From positions 3,440 through 67,439 of the forward strand of contig NZ_JBNPEO010000013.1 of the NCBI RefSeq assembly GCF_050490315.1: DNA of 64,000 nucleotides, written 5' to 3'. Origin of the DNA: JBNPEO01 sp050490315. GTDB lineage: Bacteria > Actinomycetota > Actinomycetes > Actinomycetales > Micrococcaceae. The translations under genes were made by a program, and so were the position numbers. Below are positions 1 through 8,694 of the stretch, piece after piece. The first letter of the stretch is position 1. Each line of letters opens with the position of its first letter. The notes beneath the pieces are model-generated. The model saw nothing but the letters and a program-made list of their open reading frames with translations, ran no database searches and was not told the DNA's origin.

Positions 1-1
1 T

Positions 2-1147
2 CAGGATGAACTGGAAACAGGCGATCAGCAGCAATACCTCCTAGCAATTGGCACCAAAAAGGGCTTGTGGCTTGCCACAAGCCCGGACCGGCGCGCGTGG
101 ACGCTTGACGGCCCACACTTTTTTATGAGCGAAGTCCCCAGTATCGGCATCGACGCTAGGGGGCGGAAGACCCGCCTGATGGTGGGCATCCGATCCGAAC
201 ACTGGGGCCCCACAGTGGCCCACTCTGACGACCTCGGTGTCACATGGACCGAGCCAGAAAACGGGGCAATAACTTTCCCACCGGACACCGAAGCTGCAGT
301 GGAACGAATCTGGCAGTTGTACCCTGACTCCGACGCCCGGCCAGGCGTGGTGTGGGCCGGCGTCGAACCTATCTCGGTGTGGAAATCGACTGACGGCGGC
401 GAACATTTTGAACTCAACCGCGGACTCTGGAACCACCCCCATCGTACGGACTGGGGCGAAGGTTTTGGCGGTGGTGCCGTCCACTCAGTAGTGGTGGCTC
501 CGGACGGTCAAAACGTGCACGTGGCGATGAGCACCGGTGGCGTGTACCGCTCCCTAGACGCGGGGGAAACGTGGGAAGCCAAGAACAAGGGTATCTCCGC
601 ATACTTCAACCCGGACCCGTATCCAGAATTCGGCCAATGCGTCCACAAGATTGCCGCCGATCCACAAGTTCTAGGCCGCCTCTACGCCCAAAATCACCAC
701 GGCGTCTACCGTACTGATGACAACGCAGATTCTTGGGTCTCCATTGCCGAAGGGCTTCCCGCCGACTTCGGATTTGTTATGCTCACCCACCCCACGCGCG
801 CTGGCACAGCGTGGGTAGTGCCCATCAAAGCTGACGGCGAACGCATCCCACCAGAGGGAAAACTGGCCGTCCACCGCACCGACGACGCTGGCGCAACCTG
901 GAAAAGGCTCGACGACGGTCTGCCGGACTTTGAATACAACGTGGTGTTGCGTGATGCCGCCGCGGTAGACAGTGGGGGTTCAAACGTCGGGGAAAAGGTG
1001 GGCGTCTACCTAGGCACACGCGGCGGCTCGGTCTACGGAAGCGCTGACGAAGGAGAAACGTTCACTGAGATTGCCTCACACCTACCGGACGTCTTGTGTG
1101 TCCGCGCCGCCAAAGTTCCCGTGGCCGTTCCGCACACCAAACCATGA
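2..1147 (+). CDS. Asp-box (BNR/VPS10-like) beta-propeller protein, sialidase-superfamily fold, 5' partial
   Basis: The reading frame is open from the window edge, so the true start lies upstream; 381 residues are visible. At least six Asp-box-like motifs (S/T-x-D-x-G-x-T-W/F) recur, for example SDDLGVTW, STDGGEHF, SLDAGETW, TDDAGATW and SADEGETF, which is the hallmark of BNR/sialidase-type propellers. There is no visible signal peptide or membrane segment, so the part seen looks cytoplasmic. The motifs show the fold but not an enzymatic activity, and true sialidase is not implied. The stop codon overlaps the start of the MoaD/ThiS-like gene by four bases (ATGA), so the two are co-translated and probably work together. 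Confidence 0.85.
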   Translation, partial: QDELETGDQQQYLLAIGTKKGLWLATSPDRRAWTLDGPHFFMSEVPSIGIDARGRKTRLMVGIRSEHWGPTVAHSDDLGVTWTEPENGAITFPPDTEAAVERIWQLYPDSDARPGVVWAGVEPISVWKSTDGGEHFELNRGLWNHPHRTDWGEGFGGGAVHSVVVAPDGQNVHVAMSTGGVYRSLDAGETWEAKNKGISAYFNPDPYPEFGQCVHKIAADPQVLGRLYAQNHHGVYRTDDNADSWVSIAEGLPADFGFVMLTHPTRAGTAWVVPIKADGERIPPEGKLAVHRTDDAGATWKRLDDGLPDFEYNVVLRDAAAVDSGGSNVGEKVGVYLGTRGGSVYGSADEGETFTEIASHLPDVLCVRAAKVPVAVPHTKP

Positions 1148-1458
1148 CAGAAACTCACGTGGAATTCACGGTTCGCTTGCCCAGCATGTTGCACCAACTG
1201 GCCCAAGGACAGTCCGAACTAACAGTTGAAATAGCCCCAGAGCTGGAAAACCAGGCCGTTTCTGTGGCCCGAATTCTGGACGCTGTAACGGCGCAATACT
1301 CTGTGCTGGGGAGGCGGCTGCGGGACGAAACCGGAGCTCAACGCCGCCACGTGAATATCTACGTGGACGGCGAAGAAATCCGGCGTCTCAACGGCTTGGC
1401 CACCGAAGTGACCGCCGTCAGGGAGATTGTAATAATCCAGTCAGTGGCTGGCGGTTGA
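1144..1458 (+). CDS. MoaD/ThiS-family ubiquitin-like sulfur-carrier-type protein
   Basis: This 104-residue protein starts at the ATG inside the ATGA overlap with the preceding propeller gene. It has the MoaD/ThiS pattern: an N-terminal beta strand (VEFTVRLPSML), a central helix, the segment VNIYVDGEEIRRL and a C-terminal Gly-Gly (SVAGG at the stop). In this family the terminal glycine is adenylated by a MoeB/ThiF-type E1 enzyme and can be thiocarboxylated. No E1, molybdopterin or thiamine genes are nearby, so a role in those pathways is not supported. The translational coupling suggests it acts with the propeller protein. The fold and the Gly-Gly are seen; the partner is inferred. Confidence 0.8.
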   Translation: MTETHVEFTVRLPSMLHQLAQGQSELTVEIAPELENQAVSVARILDAVTAQYSVLGRRLRDETGAQRRHVNIYVDGEEIRRLNGLATEVTAVREIVIIQSVAGG

Positions 1459-1478
1459 CGCGGCAGCCGCTACTGGGT

Positions 1479-1715
1479 TCAAGCCACTCGCCATAGGCTG
1501 CACTCCTCGGCATTGATGACTTTGCGTGCGCCGGTTTCTTGTTCCCGAATCCACACAACGCCGATCCCCGGTGCTGTTTCTTGGACACGGCCTCGGCGGA
1601 TCACCACGTCATCAAAGTGCGGTCCAACGAACACACGCGCTTCAATCTCGTCACCTCGGCGCAATTGATCGATGCGCCGAACCCGGGTGGAACTGTGGCT
1701 GACTTCCTTAAGCAT
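1479..1715 (-). CDS. small conserved-looking protein of unknown function
   Basis: A 78-residue frame with a perfect AGGAGG ribosome-binding site six to seven bases before its ATG (reverse strand, near 1722), which argues that it is translated. The sequence is strand-rich and charged (DEIEARVFVGPHFDDVVIRRGRV, then WIREQETGARKVINAEE), suggesting a small beta-barrel-like domain. There is no membrane segment or recognisable motif. It converges with the MoaD-like gene, ending about 20 bases from it. I do not recognise a family. Confidence 0.6.
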   Translation of the reverse strand: MLKEVSHSSTRVRRIDQLRRGDEIEARVFVGPHFDDVVIRRGRVQETAPGIGVVWIREQETGARKVINAEECSLWRVA

Positions 1716-1910
1716 CGGATCCTCCTGACCAAGCGTTACTACCGAACAAACTGCTGGTACAACCAGTCTGAAACTGCATTGTTGCGTCTGCGTTTCGCGC
1801 CGGTAATTGCTGTGTAAGAGGTCCGAGTAGCGCCGCCTCGCCGATTGGTAGCCAGCCGCGCGGTAGTCTCAACATCAAGACACCGCACCGTTCCAACCGC
1901 CGAGGACACC

Positions 1911-2831
1911 ATGACCGCCAAACGCGCAGCCATTATTATCAACCCGTCAAAATCCACCGACGTGGACTTCCGCGCTGTCCTTGAAACGGAGTCGAAGGAA
2001 AATGGCTGGGCCGAACCGCTTTGGCTGGAAACTACCGTGGATGACCCGGGTGTTGGAATGGCGCGTGAAGCGCTTAAGGCCGGGGCCGACGTCGTACTGG
2101 CAGCTGGCGGTGACGGCACCGTACGCTGTGTGGCCGAAGTATTGGCTGGCACCGGGATAGCCATGACAGTCATACCGCTGGGCACGGGAAACCTACTCGC
2201 CCGCAACTTGGGCATCAATCTAGCTGACCCAGAAGGCGCAGTCCGTTCGGCTTTCGGATCCACCGAGCGCAGCATCGACGCCGTTGAGATAGTGCTTGAC
2301 CACTCCCAGGACAAACAAATCTACGCTGTGATGGCAGGCCTGGGCTTCGACGCAACGATTATGGCGGACACCGACTCGGACCTCAAGGACAAGGTGGGTT
2401 TCTTGGCCTATGTAGACGCCGGCCTGCGGAACCTGCAAGGGGAACCGGTCAAAGCGAAAATCCACATCGACGGCGGCCACACCATCCGCCGCCGGGTGCG
2501 CAGCGTGATGGGCGGCAACTGCGGCCGCGTCCAGGGCGGACTTGAAGTTTTCCCTGGCGCAAAAATCGACGACGGCGTACTGGACTTGATGGTGATGGCG
2601 CCCAGCGGCGCCTTTGGCTGGGTGGCGGTGGTGGCCGGTATAGCTGGACGAATATTTGGCCGCAGTAGAGCCGCGAATCCTGCCGTGGAGTACTACACCG
2701 GAACCCGTGTGGAAATTGAGGTAGAAAAGCCCCAAGACATTCAGCTGGACGGCGATCACGTTGGCGAGGCGAGTCACGTCCAAATGACACTGCTACCAAA
2801 CGCGCTCAAGATCCGCGGCGAGTTCTCCTGA
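1911..2831 (+). CDS. diacylglycerol kinase-family lipid kinase (YegS/DagK-like)
   Basis: This 306-residue protein has the family's nucleotide-binding signature GGDGT in AAGGDGTVRCVAEVL (around residues 64-70), followed by PLGTGNLLARNLG, which also lines the ATP site. A C-terminal beta-sandwich half ends with IQLDGDH, another conserved family segment. Such enzymes phosphorylate diacylglycerol or related lipids at the inner membrane face. The frame is open further upstream, but the ATG at 1911 gives the standard start (AAIIINPSKS directly after the N terminus). The exact lipid substrate cannot be read from the sequence. Confidence 0.9.
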   Translation: MTAKRAAIIINPSKSTDVDFRAVLETESKENGWAEPLWLETTVDDPGVGMAREALKAGADVVLAAGGDGTVRCVAEVLAGTGIAMTVIPLGTGNLLARNLGINLADPEGAVRSAFGSTERSIDAVEIVLDHSQDKQIYAVMAGLGFDATIMADTDSDLKDKVGFLAYVDAGLRNLQGEPVKAKIHIDGGHTIRRRVRSVMGGNCGRVQGGLEVFPGAKIDDGVLDLMVMAPSGAFGWVAVVAGIAGRIFGRSRAANPAVEYYTGTRVEIEVEKPQDIQLDGDHVGEASHVQMTLLPNALKIRGEFS

Positions 2832-2891
2832 AAGGCCACGCTGCCTCCTCCGTAGCGGCTTCCTAGGTGGAGGCATCGTACTGCGAGTCCC

Positions 2892-3716
2892 TCAGTTGAG
2901 GGTGGCGAGTTCGGTGCGTTCTGCCAGTTCGGCCAGCCGGTGAGCCCTAGCTGACTCGGCAGGGGTAAACGGCTCACCAGGCCTACTGAGGACCAATGGC
3001 GGCCCAAAGGCTGTAGGCAATTTCATCACACATGCCTCCTCGCCCGGGTATCGCTCGCCGTCGGGTAATCCCAGCTTGGCCCGGAGCAGTTCCGCAACAG
3101 CTAGGCCCAGCTCCGCCGGACGTTCACTGACTCTGATTGCAAGACTCAAAGCCATTGTTTGCCCGTCGGCGAGAGCCAACGCGGTGGTGGGCCACAGGGC
3201 TGGACCGGTGCCGCCGCCCTCGCTCAAATACTGCAAGATCTTCCGCTCGGACAACTCGGCGGGGGCCGAAAGAACTAGCTCGTCCATCACTGCACCGCTG
3301 AGCTGATGGACGTGGATGCTCAGAATATTAACGTCATGCCGGGCCAGCTCGTGAGTCACGGACTCGAGGGCGCCGGGCTCATCCCGCAGTACCACGCGGG
3401 CGCGCCACAGGGATGCAGAACTGTGCAGTCGCCGTCGCTTTTTCAGCGCTGGAGCGTGCAACCAGCGCTGAAGAATACGGGCAGCCGAAGGCTCAGCCAC
3501 CCAGATCACCAACACTGTGGCCGTGAGCGTCAAAACCAAAACTTTCAACACGTACGGCAGATGGGATTCCACCACTACGGCGTGCACCACTAGCTCAATA
3601 GGCAGCATGGCGGCGATGTTGGCCACAGTCAGCCGTGCCTTAGGCGGTTCAGGGAGCCTGCCACACACCTCGCACGCAAGCTCATGACTTGGACCAGTTG
3701 CAGAATGATTCATCAC
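2892..3716 (-). CDS. membrane-anchored ACT-domain protein
   Basis: The 274-residue protein begins with GTG-ATG, so either codon may start it. Residues about 30-85 form two hydrophobic membrane segments separated by a short loop. A basic stretch (KKRRRLHSS) follows, then an ACT-like domain from about residue 106 (VVLRDEPGALESVTHELARH, then VNILSIHVHQ). The C-terminal half is not recognised. ACT domains usually bind amino acids and regulate an attached activity; here the attached part is membrane, suggesting an amino-acid sensor, which is inference. It lies upstream of purB in the opposite sense of coordinates (same strand, 96 bases apart). Confidence 0.7.
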   Translation of the reverse strand: MMNHSATGPSHELACEVCGRLPEPPKARLTVANIAAMLPIELVVHAVVVESHLPYVLKVLVLTLTATVLVIWVAEPSAARILQRWLHAPALKKRRRLHSSASLWRARVVLRDEPGALESVTHELARHDVNILSIHVHQLSGAVMDELVLSAPAELSERKILQYLSEGGGTGPALWPTTALALADGQTMALSLAIRVSERPAELGLAVAELLRAKLGLPDGERYPGEEACVMKLPTAFGPPLVLSRPGEPFTPAESARAHRLAELAERTELATLN

Positions 3717-3812
3717 TCCATGCTGGCGTGCTGTTGTTTCGGGCCAGTTTCCCGCTCAGTGCAACAAGGAAAACTCTGCGTTTCACCGAATCGTGTTGTC
3801 TTGCAGCCGAGG

Positions 3813-5255
3813 TTACTTGAGGTGGTCCACCAGGGCGTCAGCAATACCTGTGTAAAGGCCCGGCGTCAATGCGAGCAAACGCTCCTGCGCCTCCGGGCTC
3901 AAGCCCAAACCTGACACAAATTCTTGCATCCGGGCGCCATCAACGCGCTGACCACGAGTGAGGTCCTTGAGGCGCTCGTACGGGTTCTCCATGCCCTCAA
4001 CACCGGCGATAGCCTCGGCGCGCATCACCATCTGAATGGCTTCGCCCAAAACTTCCCAGTTCTGATCCAGGTCCGCGGCCAGAACCTCCTCCGCCACGTC
4101 CAGACGCTCCAGACCCTTAGAAACGTTGGAAATAGCCAGGAGAGAGTGACCAAAAGCCACACCGATGTTGCGCTGGCTCGAGGAGTCAGTGAGGTCACGT
4201 TGCCAGCGGGACGTCACCAAAGTTGCGCCTAGAGTGTCCAGCAAACCGTTGGAGATCTCCAAGTTTGCCTCGGCGTTTTCGAAGCGGATCGGGTTCACCT
4301 TGTGCGGCATGGTGGAGGACCCAGTGGCACCAGCAACCGGAATCTGGCGGAAGTAGCCGATGGAAATGTAGCTCCAAATGTCCGTGCACACGTTGTGCAG
4401 GATGCGGTTGAAACGGGCTATATCGGCGTACAGCTCTGCCTGCCAGTCATGGCTTTCAATCTGAGTGGTCAACGGGTTCCACGTCAGGCCCAGACCTTCA
4501 ACAAATCCCTTGCCAACGCTCTGCCAATCGGCGCTCGGAACTGCAGCCACGTGGGCTGCATAGGTGCCGGTGGCACCGTTGATTTTGCCCAAGTATTCGG
4601 TCTTGGAAATGCGCTCCAGCTGGCGGGTCAAACGGTGCGCAGTAACGGCGAGCTCTTTCCCCAAAGTGGTGGGGGTGGCTGGCTGACCGTGGGTGCGGGA
4701 AAGCATGGGGACATCGCGGTTGTCGCGGGCCATGGTGCTGATTTGGGCTACCAGCGCGCGGGCTGCCGGCAACCAAACGCTCTCCACGGCGCCCTTGATG
4801 CCCAGGGCGTAGGAGAGGTTGTTGATGTCTTCTGAGGTGCATCCAAAGTGCACCAGTGCTGTCAGGTTCTCGATGCCGATTGCCGGCAGGCGGCGGCCAA
4901 TGTAGTACTCAACAGCCTTGACGTCGTGAACTGTTACGGCTTCGATCTCGGCTAGCTCTTTGACGGAGGCGGCATCGAATTCAGTGACGATTGCGCGCAA
5001 TTTTTCCTGCTGCTCGGCGCTCAGTGGTGTGGTCCCGGGCAGAACGTTGTTGCTGGTCAGGTGAATGAGCCATTCAACTTCAACGGCAACGCGGTCGCGG
5101 TTCAGCGCCGCCTCGGACAGGTAGTCAACCAAAGGCGCGACGGCGGACTGGTAGCGGCCGTCTAGCGGCCCCAAAGCAATTTGCTCCGAAGCGTTGGCGA
5201 GGGCCAAACGGCCGGAGGGCGTACGGGACACAGCTGTGGCGGCAGATTCAGGCAT
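3813..5255 (-). CDS. purB: adenylosuccinate lyase
   Basis: A full-length 480-residue member of the fumarase/aspartase superfamily. The superfamily signature GSSTMPHKVNP is present, along with SHDWQ and the early LGPLDGRYQ segment typical of the PurB clade that includes E. coli PurB. The enzyme cleaves SAICAR to AICAR in purine synthesis and adenylosuccinate to AMP plus fumarate. No other pur gene is in the window, so it is not in a purine operon here. The ATG at 5255 gives a short Ala/Ser/Thr-rich leader of about 25 residues before the conserved core. Confidence 0.95.
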   Translation of the reverse strand: MPESAATAVSRTPSGRLALANASEQIALGPLDGRYQSAVAPLVDYLSEAALNRDRVAVEVEWLIHLTSNNVLPGTTPLSAEQQEKLRAIVTEFDAASVKELAEIEAVTVHDVKAVEYYIGRRLPAIGIENLTALVHFGCTSEDINNLSYALGIKGAVESVWLPAARALVAQISTMARDNRDVPMLSRTHGQPATPTTLGKELAVTAHRLTRQLERISKTEYLGKINGATGTYAAHVAAVPSADWQSVGKGFVEGLGLTWNPLTTQIESHDWQAELYADIARFNRILHNVCTDIWSYISIGYFRQIPVAGATGSSTMPHKVNPIRFENAEANLEISNGLLDTLGATLVTSRWQRDLTDSSSQRNIGVAFGHSLLAISNVSKGLERLDVAEEVLAADLDQNWEVLGEAIQMVMRAEAIAGVEGMENPYERLKDLTRGQRVDGARMQEFVSGLGLSPEAQERLLALTPGLYTGIADALVDHLK

Positions 5256-5445
5256 AGGGCAATTCTTTCACGAACTTTGCCTACCGGCAGGTTGTGCTGA
5301 ATTGCGTGACTTTTCCTCCACATAAGCAATATCGCCAAGTTGTCCACATAGTTGTTCTGGGCCCATCGCTAGCCGCCCAGTTTCAGTAGCGTCGAGGATG
5401 TGGAAAGCGGGCATTAGGTACTTGTACGTTGGGAGGCGGTAGGCA

Positions 5446-5778
5446 ATGAGTGAACATGGTTTCGACCCGTCGCTGCAGTGTGCGGTGGGCGGGGCGAGTG
5501 TGGAAGAGCGGGCGGCCGATCTTGCTGCAGTTATTGAATTACTTAAGGCGGATGCGGTGGCCGTTGAGGACATCAGAGACAGAGTTCTCGCAGCCGGAGT
5601 CGCGGAGTGGAAATCCATTGCAGGTGAGGCTTTTCGCGATTGTGTACACCGCCGAGCCGGGGAACTGCGCTACGCCGCAGAGGACTTACGTGCGGCTGCG
5701 GTCTGGCTACAAAATTTTGAGCCAGGCAACGGGCGTGCGGGCTCGAGTAGGTCCGCGCTATCGAGCGGCTTCCGGTGA
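5446..5778 (+). CDS. small helical WXG100-like protein
   Basis: A 110-residue protein with a good ribosome-binding site (GGAGG, about ten bases before ATG 5446). It is predicted to be mostly helical. The segment EWKSIAGEAFRDCVHRRAGEL resembles the W-x-G helical hairpin of ESX/type VII substrates, although the tryptophan-glycine spacing is wider than in the canonical motif. Its GTGA stop overlaps the start of the hydrolase gene that follows, so the two products are made together. A partner or chaperone role for the hydrolase is inference; no type VII core genes (EccC, EccD) are in the window. Confidence 0.65.
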   Translation: MSEHGFDPSLQCAVGGASVEERAADLAAVIELLKADAVAVEDIRDRVLAAGVAEWKSIAGEAFRDCVHRRAGELRYAAEDLRAAAVWLQNFEPGNGRAGSSRSALSSGFR

Positions 5779-7340
5779 ACGAGGACGACTCGCCTGGGGC
5801 GCACTATTCGGTGAACGGGCGTAGGTATGGTGGGAGCCACGTACGGATTGAGGATCTGCGCCGTAGCGCGGCGGCATTTCGAGAGAGCGCTGACCTCTTG
5901 GACTACCGCAGCATGGCCATCCGTCAGCATGGAAACCGGCTGAGGTACAGCTCCAATGCATGGGGCATGGGTGTGGGGCTGGACTTGGGGTTGGGTGTTG
6001 TGGGCGGACTTGCTGCAGCTGATGAGGCTGGCCAAAAGCTTGTTCGGTTAGGTTCAACTCTGCGGGAAATGGCTCGAGAAGCTGACAGCTCGGCCACAAG
6101 GTATCAAGAAGCTGATGCTCTGGCCGTGTCGCAGCCAGGAATCGGCCTAGCGGCCCAAGGGTTAGTGGCGGGGGTGCCGAGCATAACGGTTGCTGCCTTA
6201 GGACCAGTTGGTGGGTATGTCTGGGACTGGGCTGGTAAGGCGAGTGGTTTAACCGGAGTTGAACGGTTCACGTGGATGCTCAGCTTGGGTGCACTGCTCA
6301 CGGGAGCGTTTCGTGCCGGAGCTCTCGCCTACAAAAGTTCCGATTTGCCTGTGGATGATGACACCACCGGTCTAGGCACTTTGGGTTCTGCTTTCGCTGG
6401 TGTTCAACGCGCTGCTGGGGACCTTCCGCTCTCAGATGCCTCCACACCCGAAGCAGGGGTTGGGAACAAAGTCGAATCAACGGCGCCAAATTCGTCCATC
6501 ATCGTGGAGAAGATCCCTCGAAAGGATGGCACGTACGCAGTGATCGTCAGCATCCCCGGGACCCAAGGGGAATTGTTGCCAGATACGTATGGTGTCCACG
6601 ACTGGGAGGGGAACATTGTCGGAATGTCGCGCGGACGTGCAATGGCCCAAGTCCTTGTGGAACGAGCCCTACAGGAACAGGGAGTAACCCCAGAGGATCA
6701 TGTGATTCTCAACGGTCACAGCCAAGGTGGAATCCATGCCATGGCGCTCGCGGCAGATCCGGAATTTATGGCCAAGTTTCATGTTGAAGCGGTCAACGTT
6801 GCCGGTAGCCCGGTGGCCAGATTCCATGTGCCACAGACCGTGAGTGTTCTGGCTATTGATAATACCGATGACATTGTGCCCAGTACCGATGGCCTAGCAA
6901 ACCCAGTTACCCCCAATTTCACAACGGTCACCACCGATAGGTACCCGGGCAGAAGCCTGGATAACGAAGGGGCCAGGCTCAAAACCATCCAAAATGCTCA
7001 TAATCTAGATAATTACGTAAGCGGTGCAGAAGTGCTAGATACCAGCACGGATCCGGCCATCGTTGAGCACCGCAAAGTGATGAACTCAATCTTGGGCCCG
7101 GATGTGCTTGCAGCCCCGGACAATGCAGACGCAGAAAATGAGACGACCGGAGTGGCCGCGGGCGGGTTGGTGGCAGGCGGGGCACTCATTGCGGGTGCGG
7201 CTGCGGGTGCGGCTGCGGGTGCGACTGTGGGTGGGACGTATGGTCGCGGTAATGGCCCCGATGTGGACGGTCGAGGTCCGGTTGCGCGGCGTCGAACCCG
7301 AACTATCTACACGGGGAGAGATCGCGGACATATGGGGTAG
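5775..7340 (+). CDS. alpha/beta-hydrolase (lipase-like) with helical N terminus and glycine-zipper C terminus
   Basis: A 521-residue protein starting at GTG in a GTGA overlap. Residues 1-130 are helical and resemble type VII-associated helical domains. Hydrophobic, glycine-rich stretches follow (about 130-185). The catalytic part has the nucleophile elbow GHSQGG near residue 318, a plausible acid (LAIDNTDDIVP) and a candidate histidine (NAHNLDNY), as in lipases and esterases. Near the end, AAGGLVAGGALIAGAAAG-type small-residue repeats form a glycine zipper that could insert in a membrane, then a basic Arg-rich tail. The layout resembles secreted effector-like hydrolases, but the substrate is unknown. 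Confidence 0.75.
   Translation: MNEDDSPGAHYSVNGRRYGGSHVRIEDLRRSAAAFRESADLLDYRSMAIRQHGNRLRYSSNAWGMGVGLDLGLGVVGGLAAADEAGQKLVRLGSTLREMAREADSSATRYQEADALAVSQPGIGLAAQGLVAGVPSITVAALGPVGGYVWDWAGKASGLTGVERFTWMLSLGALLTGAFRAGALAYKSSDLPVDDDTTGLGTLGSAFAGVQRAAGDLPLSDASTPEAGVGNKVESTAPNSSIIVEKIPRKDGTYAVIVSIPGTQGELLPDTYGVHDWEGNIVGMSRGRAMAQVLVERALQEQGVTPEDHVILNGHSQGGIHAMALAADPEFMAKFHVEAVNVAGSPVARFHVPQTVSVLAIDNTDDIVPSTDGLANPVTPNFTTVTTDRYPGRSLDNEGARLKTIQNAHNLDNYVSGAEVLDTSTDPAIVEHRKVMNSILGPDVLAAPDNADAENETTGVAAGGLVAGGALIAGAAAGAAAGATVGGTYGRGNGPDVDGRGPVARRRTRTIYTGRDRGHMG
7191..7226 (+). repeat. three tandem copies of a 12-base repeat inside the hydrolase gene
   Basis: The unit GCGGGTGCGGCT occurs at 7191-7202 and 7203-7214, then once with one change (GCGGGTGCGACT) at 7215-7226. 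It encodes AGAA repeats of the glycine zipper. In-frame gain or loss of units would change the length of the hydrophobic tail without breaking the gene. Confidence 0.9.
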
Positions 7341-7413
7341 CCAGCCCCGCTCATGGCAACTATCGCATGGCGCGAGTACGCTGACCGGTGAACCGAACCG
7401 TGAAAGGCGCGCA

Positions 7414-8184
7414 ATGATCGAGATCCTTAATGAGCAAGAAGTTGGCCGGGCACGAGTCACAGGTGCTCTGGTTGGCACCATTTTGCAGACCATTAAAAGC
7501 AAGTGCCAAGTAGGCACCAACCTCCTTGAAATCGATCGCTGGACCAAAGAGATGATCCTCGAAGCCGGGGCTGAGTCTTGCTACGTGGATTACGCGCCGG
7601 CCTTCGGTTCAGGACCGTTCGGTCACTATATCTGCACCTCCGTCAACGATGCAGTGCTTCATGGACTACCGCACGACTACGCGCTCGCTGACGGGGATCT
7701 CCTCACCCTTGATCTCGCAGTTCTGAAAGACGGTATCGCCGCGGATTCAGCCATCAGCTTTGTGGTTGGGGCCAACCACAAGCCAGAAGATGTTGCACTC
7801 ATTGAAACCACCGAGCGGGCGCTCGCAGCCGGAATTGCCGCTGCCAAGCCTGGAGCCAAAATTGGCGACCTCGCCTACGCCATGGGCGCTGTTCTGAAAG
7901 CAGCCGGTTATCCGATCAACCTTGAATTCGGTGGTCACGGCATTGGCTCCACCATGCACCAAGATCCTCACGTTCCCAACATGGGCCGCCCAGGCCGGGG
8001 ATTCGTCCTCCGCCCAGGGCTGATGATCGCCCTCGAACCGTGGGTGATGGTAGACACAGACAAGCTCGTTACAGACCCCGACGGCTGGACGCTCCGAAGC
8101 TCCACTGGGTGCCGCACCGCCCATAGTGAACACACCGTAGCGATCACCGAAACGGGTGCAGAAATTATGACGCTCGCAAACTAG
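7414..8184 (+). CDS. map: type I methionine aminopeptidase
   Basis: A 256-residue enzyme that removes the initiator methionine from new proteins. The five metal ligands of the pita-bread fold can be placed: Asp in LTLDLAV, Asp in AADSAISF, His in GGHGIGSTMHQ, Glu in ALEPW and Glu in HSEHTVAIT; the substrate histidine is in SVNDAVLHGLP. There is no N-terminal zinc-finger or SH3-binding extension. The frame is open upstream through the end of the hydrolase gene, but the ATG at 7414 starts the conserved IEILNEQE helix. The housekeeping map is usually beside secY or infA, so this copy is probably a second one. Confidence 0.93.
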   Translation: MIEILNEQEVGRARVTGALVGTILQTIKSKCQVGTNLLEIDRWTKEMILEAGAESCYVDYAPAFGSGPFGHYICTSVNDAVLHGLPHDYALADGDLLTLDLAVLKDGIAADSAISFVVGANHKPEDVALIETTERALAAGIAAAKPGAKIGDLAYAMGAVLKAAGYPINLEFGGHGIGSTMHQDPHVPNMGRPGRGFVLRPGLMIALEPWVMVDTDKLVTDPDGWTLRSSTGCRTAHSEHTVAITETGAEIMTLAN

Positions 8185-8187
8185 CCA

Positions 8188-8622
8188 CTAGCTCCGTTTG
8201 GTGAGTGGCTTGGTCATTCCCCCTACCACCAGTGAGATCACGCTGATGATCAGGGAAGCCAAAATTGCCGTCCAAAAGAACGCGTCGATCTGCAAATGAA
8301 CAGGGGTATAGCCGCTGAGCCAAGCCGTCAGGTAAAGCATGCCCGCGTTGATAATAATGCTGAACAAACCCAGCGTAAGGACCGTGATCGGCAACGCCAG
8401 AAGCTTGATCAAAGGCCGAATCAGGGTGTTCACCAAAGCAAAAATGAGCCCGATGAACAAATAGGCCAGCACTACACCAACGGTGGCTGAGTTGTCCCCG
8501 GCACCCGCGTTCGCCGCAGCGTTGGCCGTTGCAGTGGAAGCTATTGTCAGGCCTGGCAACAGGAAACTTGCAACCCACAGCGCCAAGGAATTGATCAAGA
8601 CTTTGAGGATAAAGGAGAGCAT
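8188..8622 (-). CDS. small integral membrane protein, phage-holin superfamily IV-like
   Basis: A 144-residue protein with four hydrophobic segments (about residues 1-28, 45-68, 72-97 and 112-135), matching the family annotated as 'phage holin family protein' or YvlD-like in many bacteria. The hydrophobic pattern LFIGLIFALVNTLIRPLIKLLALPI is typical. Despite the family name there are no phage genes nearby, and lysis is not implied. It converges with map, leaving only three bases between the stops. Confidence 0.8.
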   Translation of the reverse strand: MLSFILKVLINSLALWVASFLLPGLTIASTATANAAANAGAGDNSATVGVVLAYLFIGLIFALVNTLIRPLIKLLALPITVLTLGLFSIIINAGMLYLTAWLSGYTPVHLQIDAFFWTAILASLIISVISLVVGGMTKPLTKRS

Positions 8623-8694
8623 GCCTCAATGCTGGCACACAAAGCTGCAGATAAGTCAGGGAGTTCGGGCCAGCGTTCGGACTAGGCTAAGGGA

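Noticed and set aside
2842..2875. Seven-base hairpin TGCCTCC/GGAGGCA after the lipid kinase gene
   Set aside because: The stem is short, the loop is 20 bases and there is no T-run, so a terminator call is not justified.
8188..8622. Holin-like protein as evidence of a prophage
   Set aside because: The family is a common housekeeping membrane protein, and no other phage gene is near.
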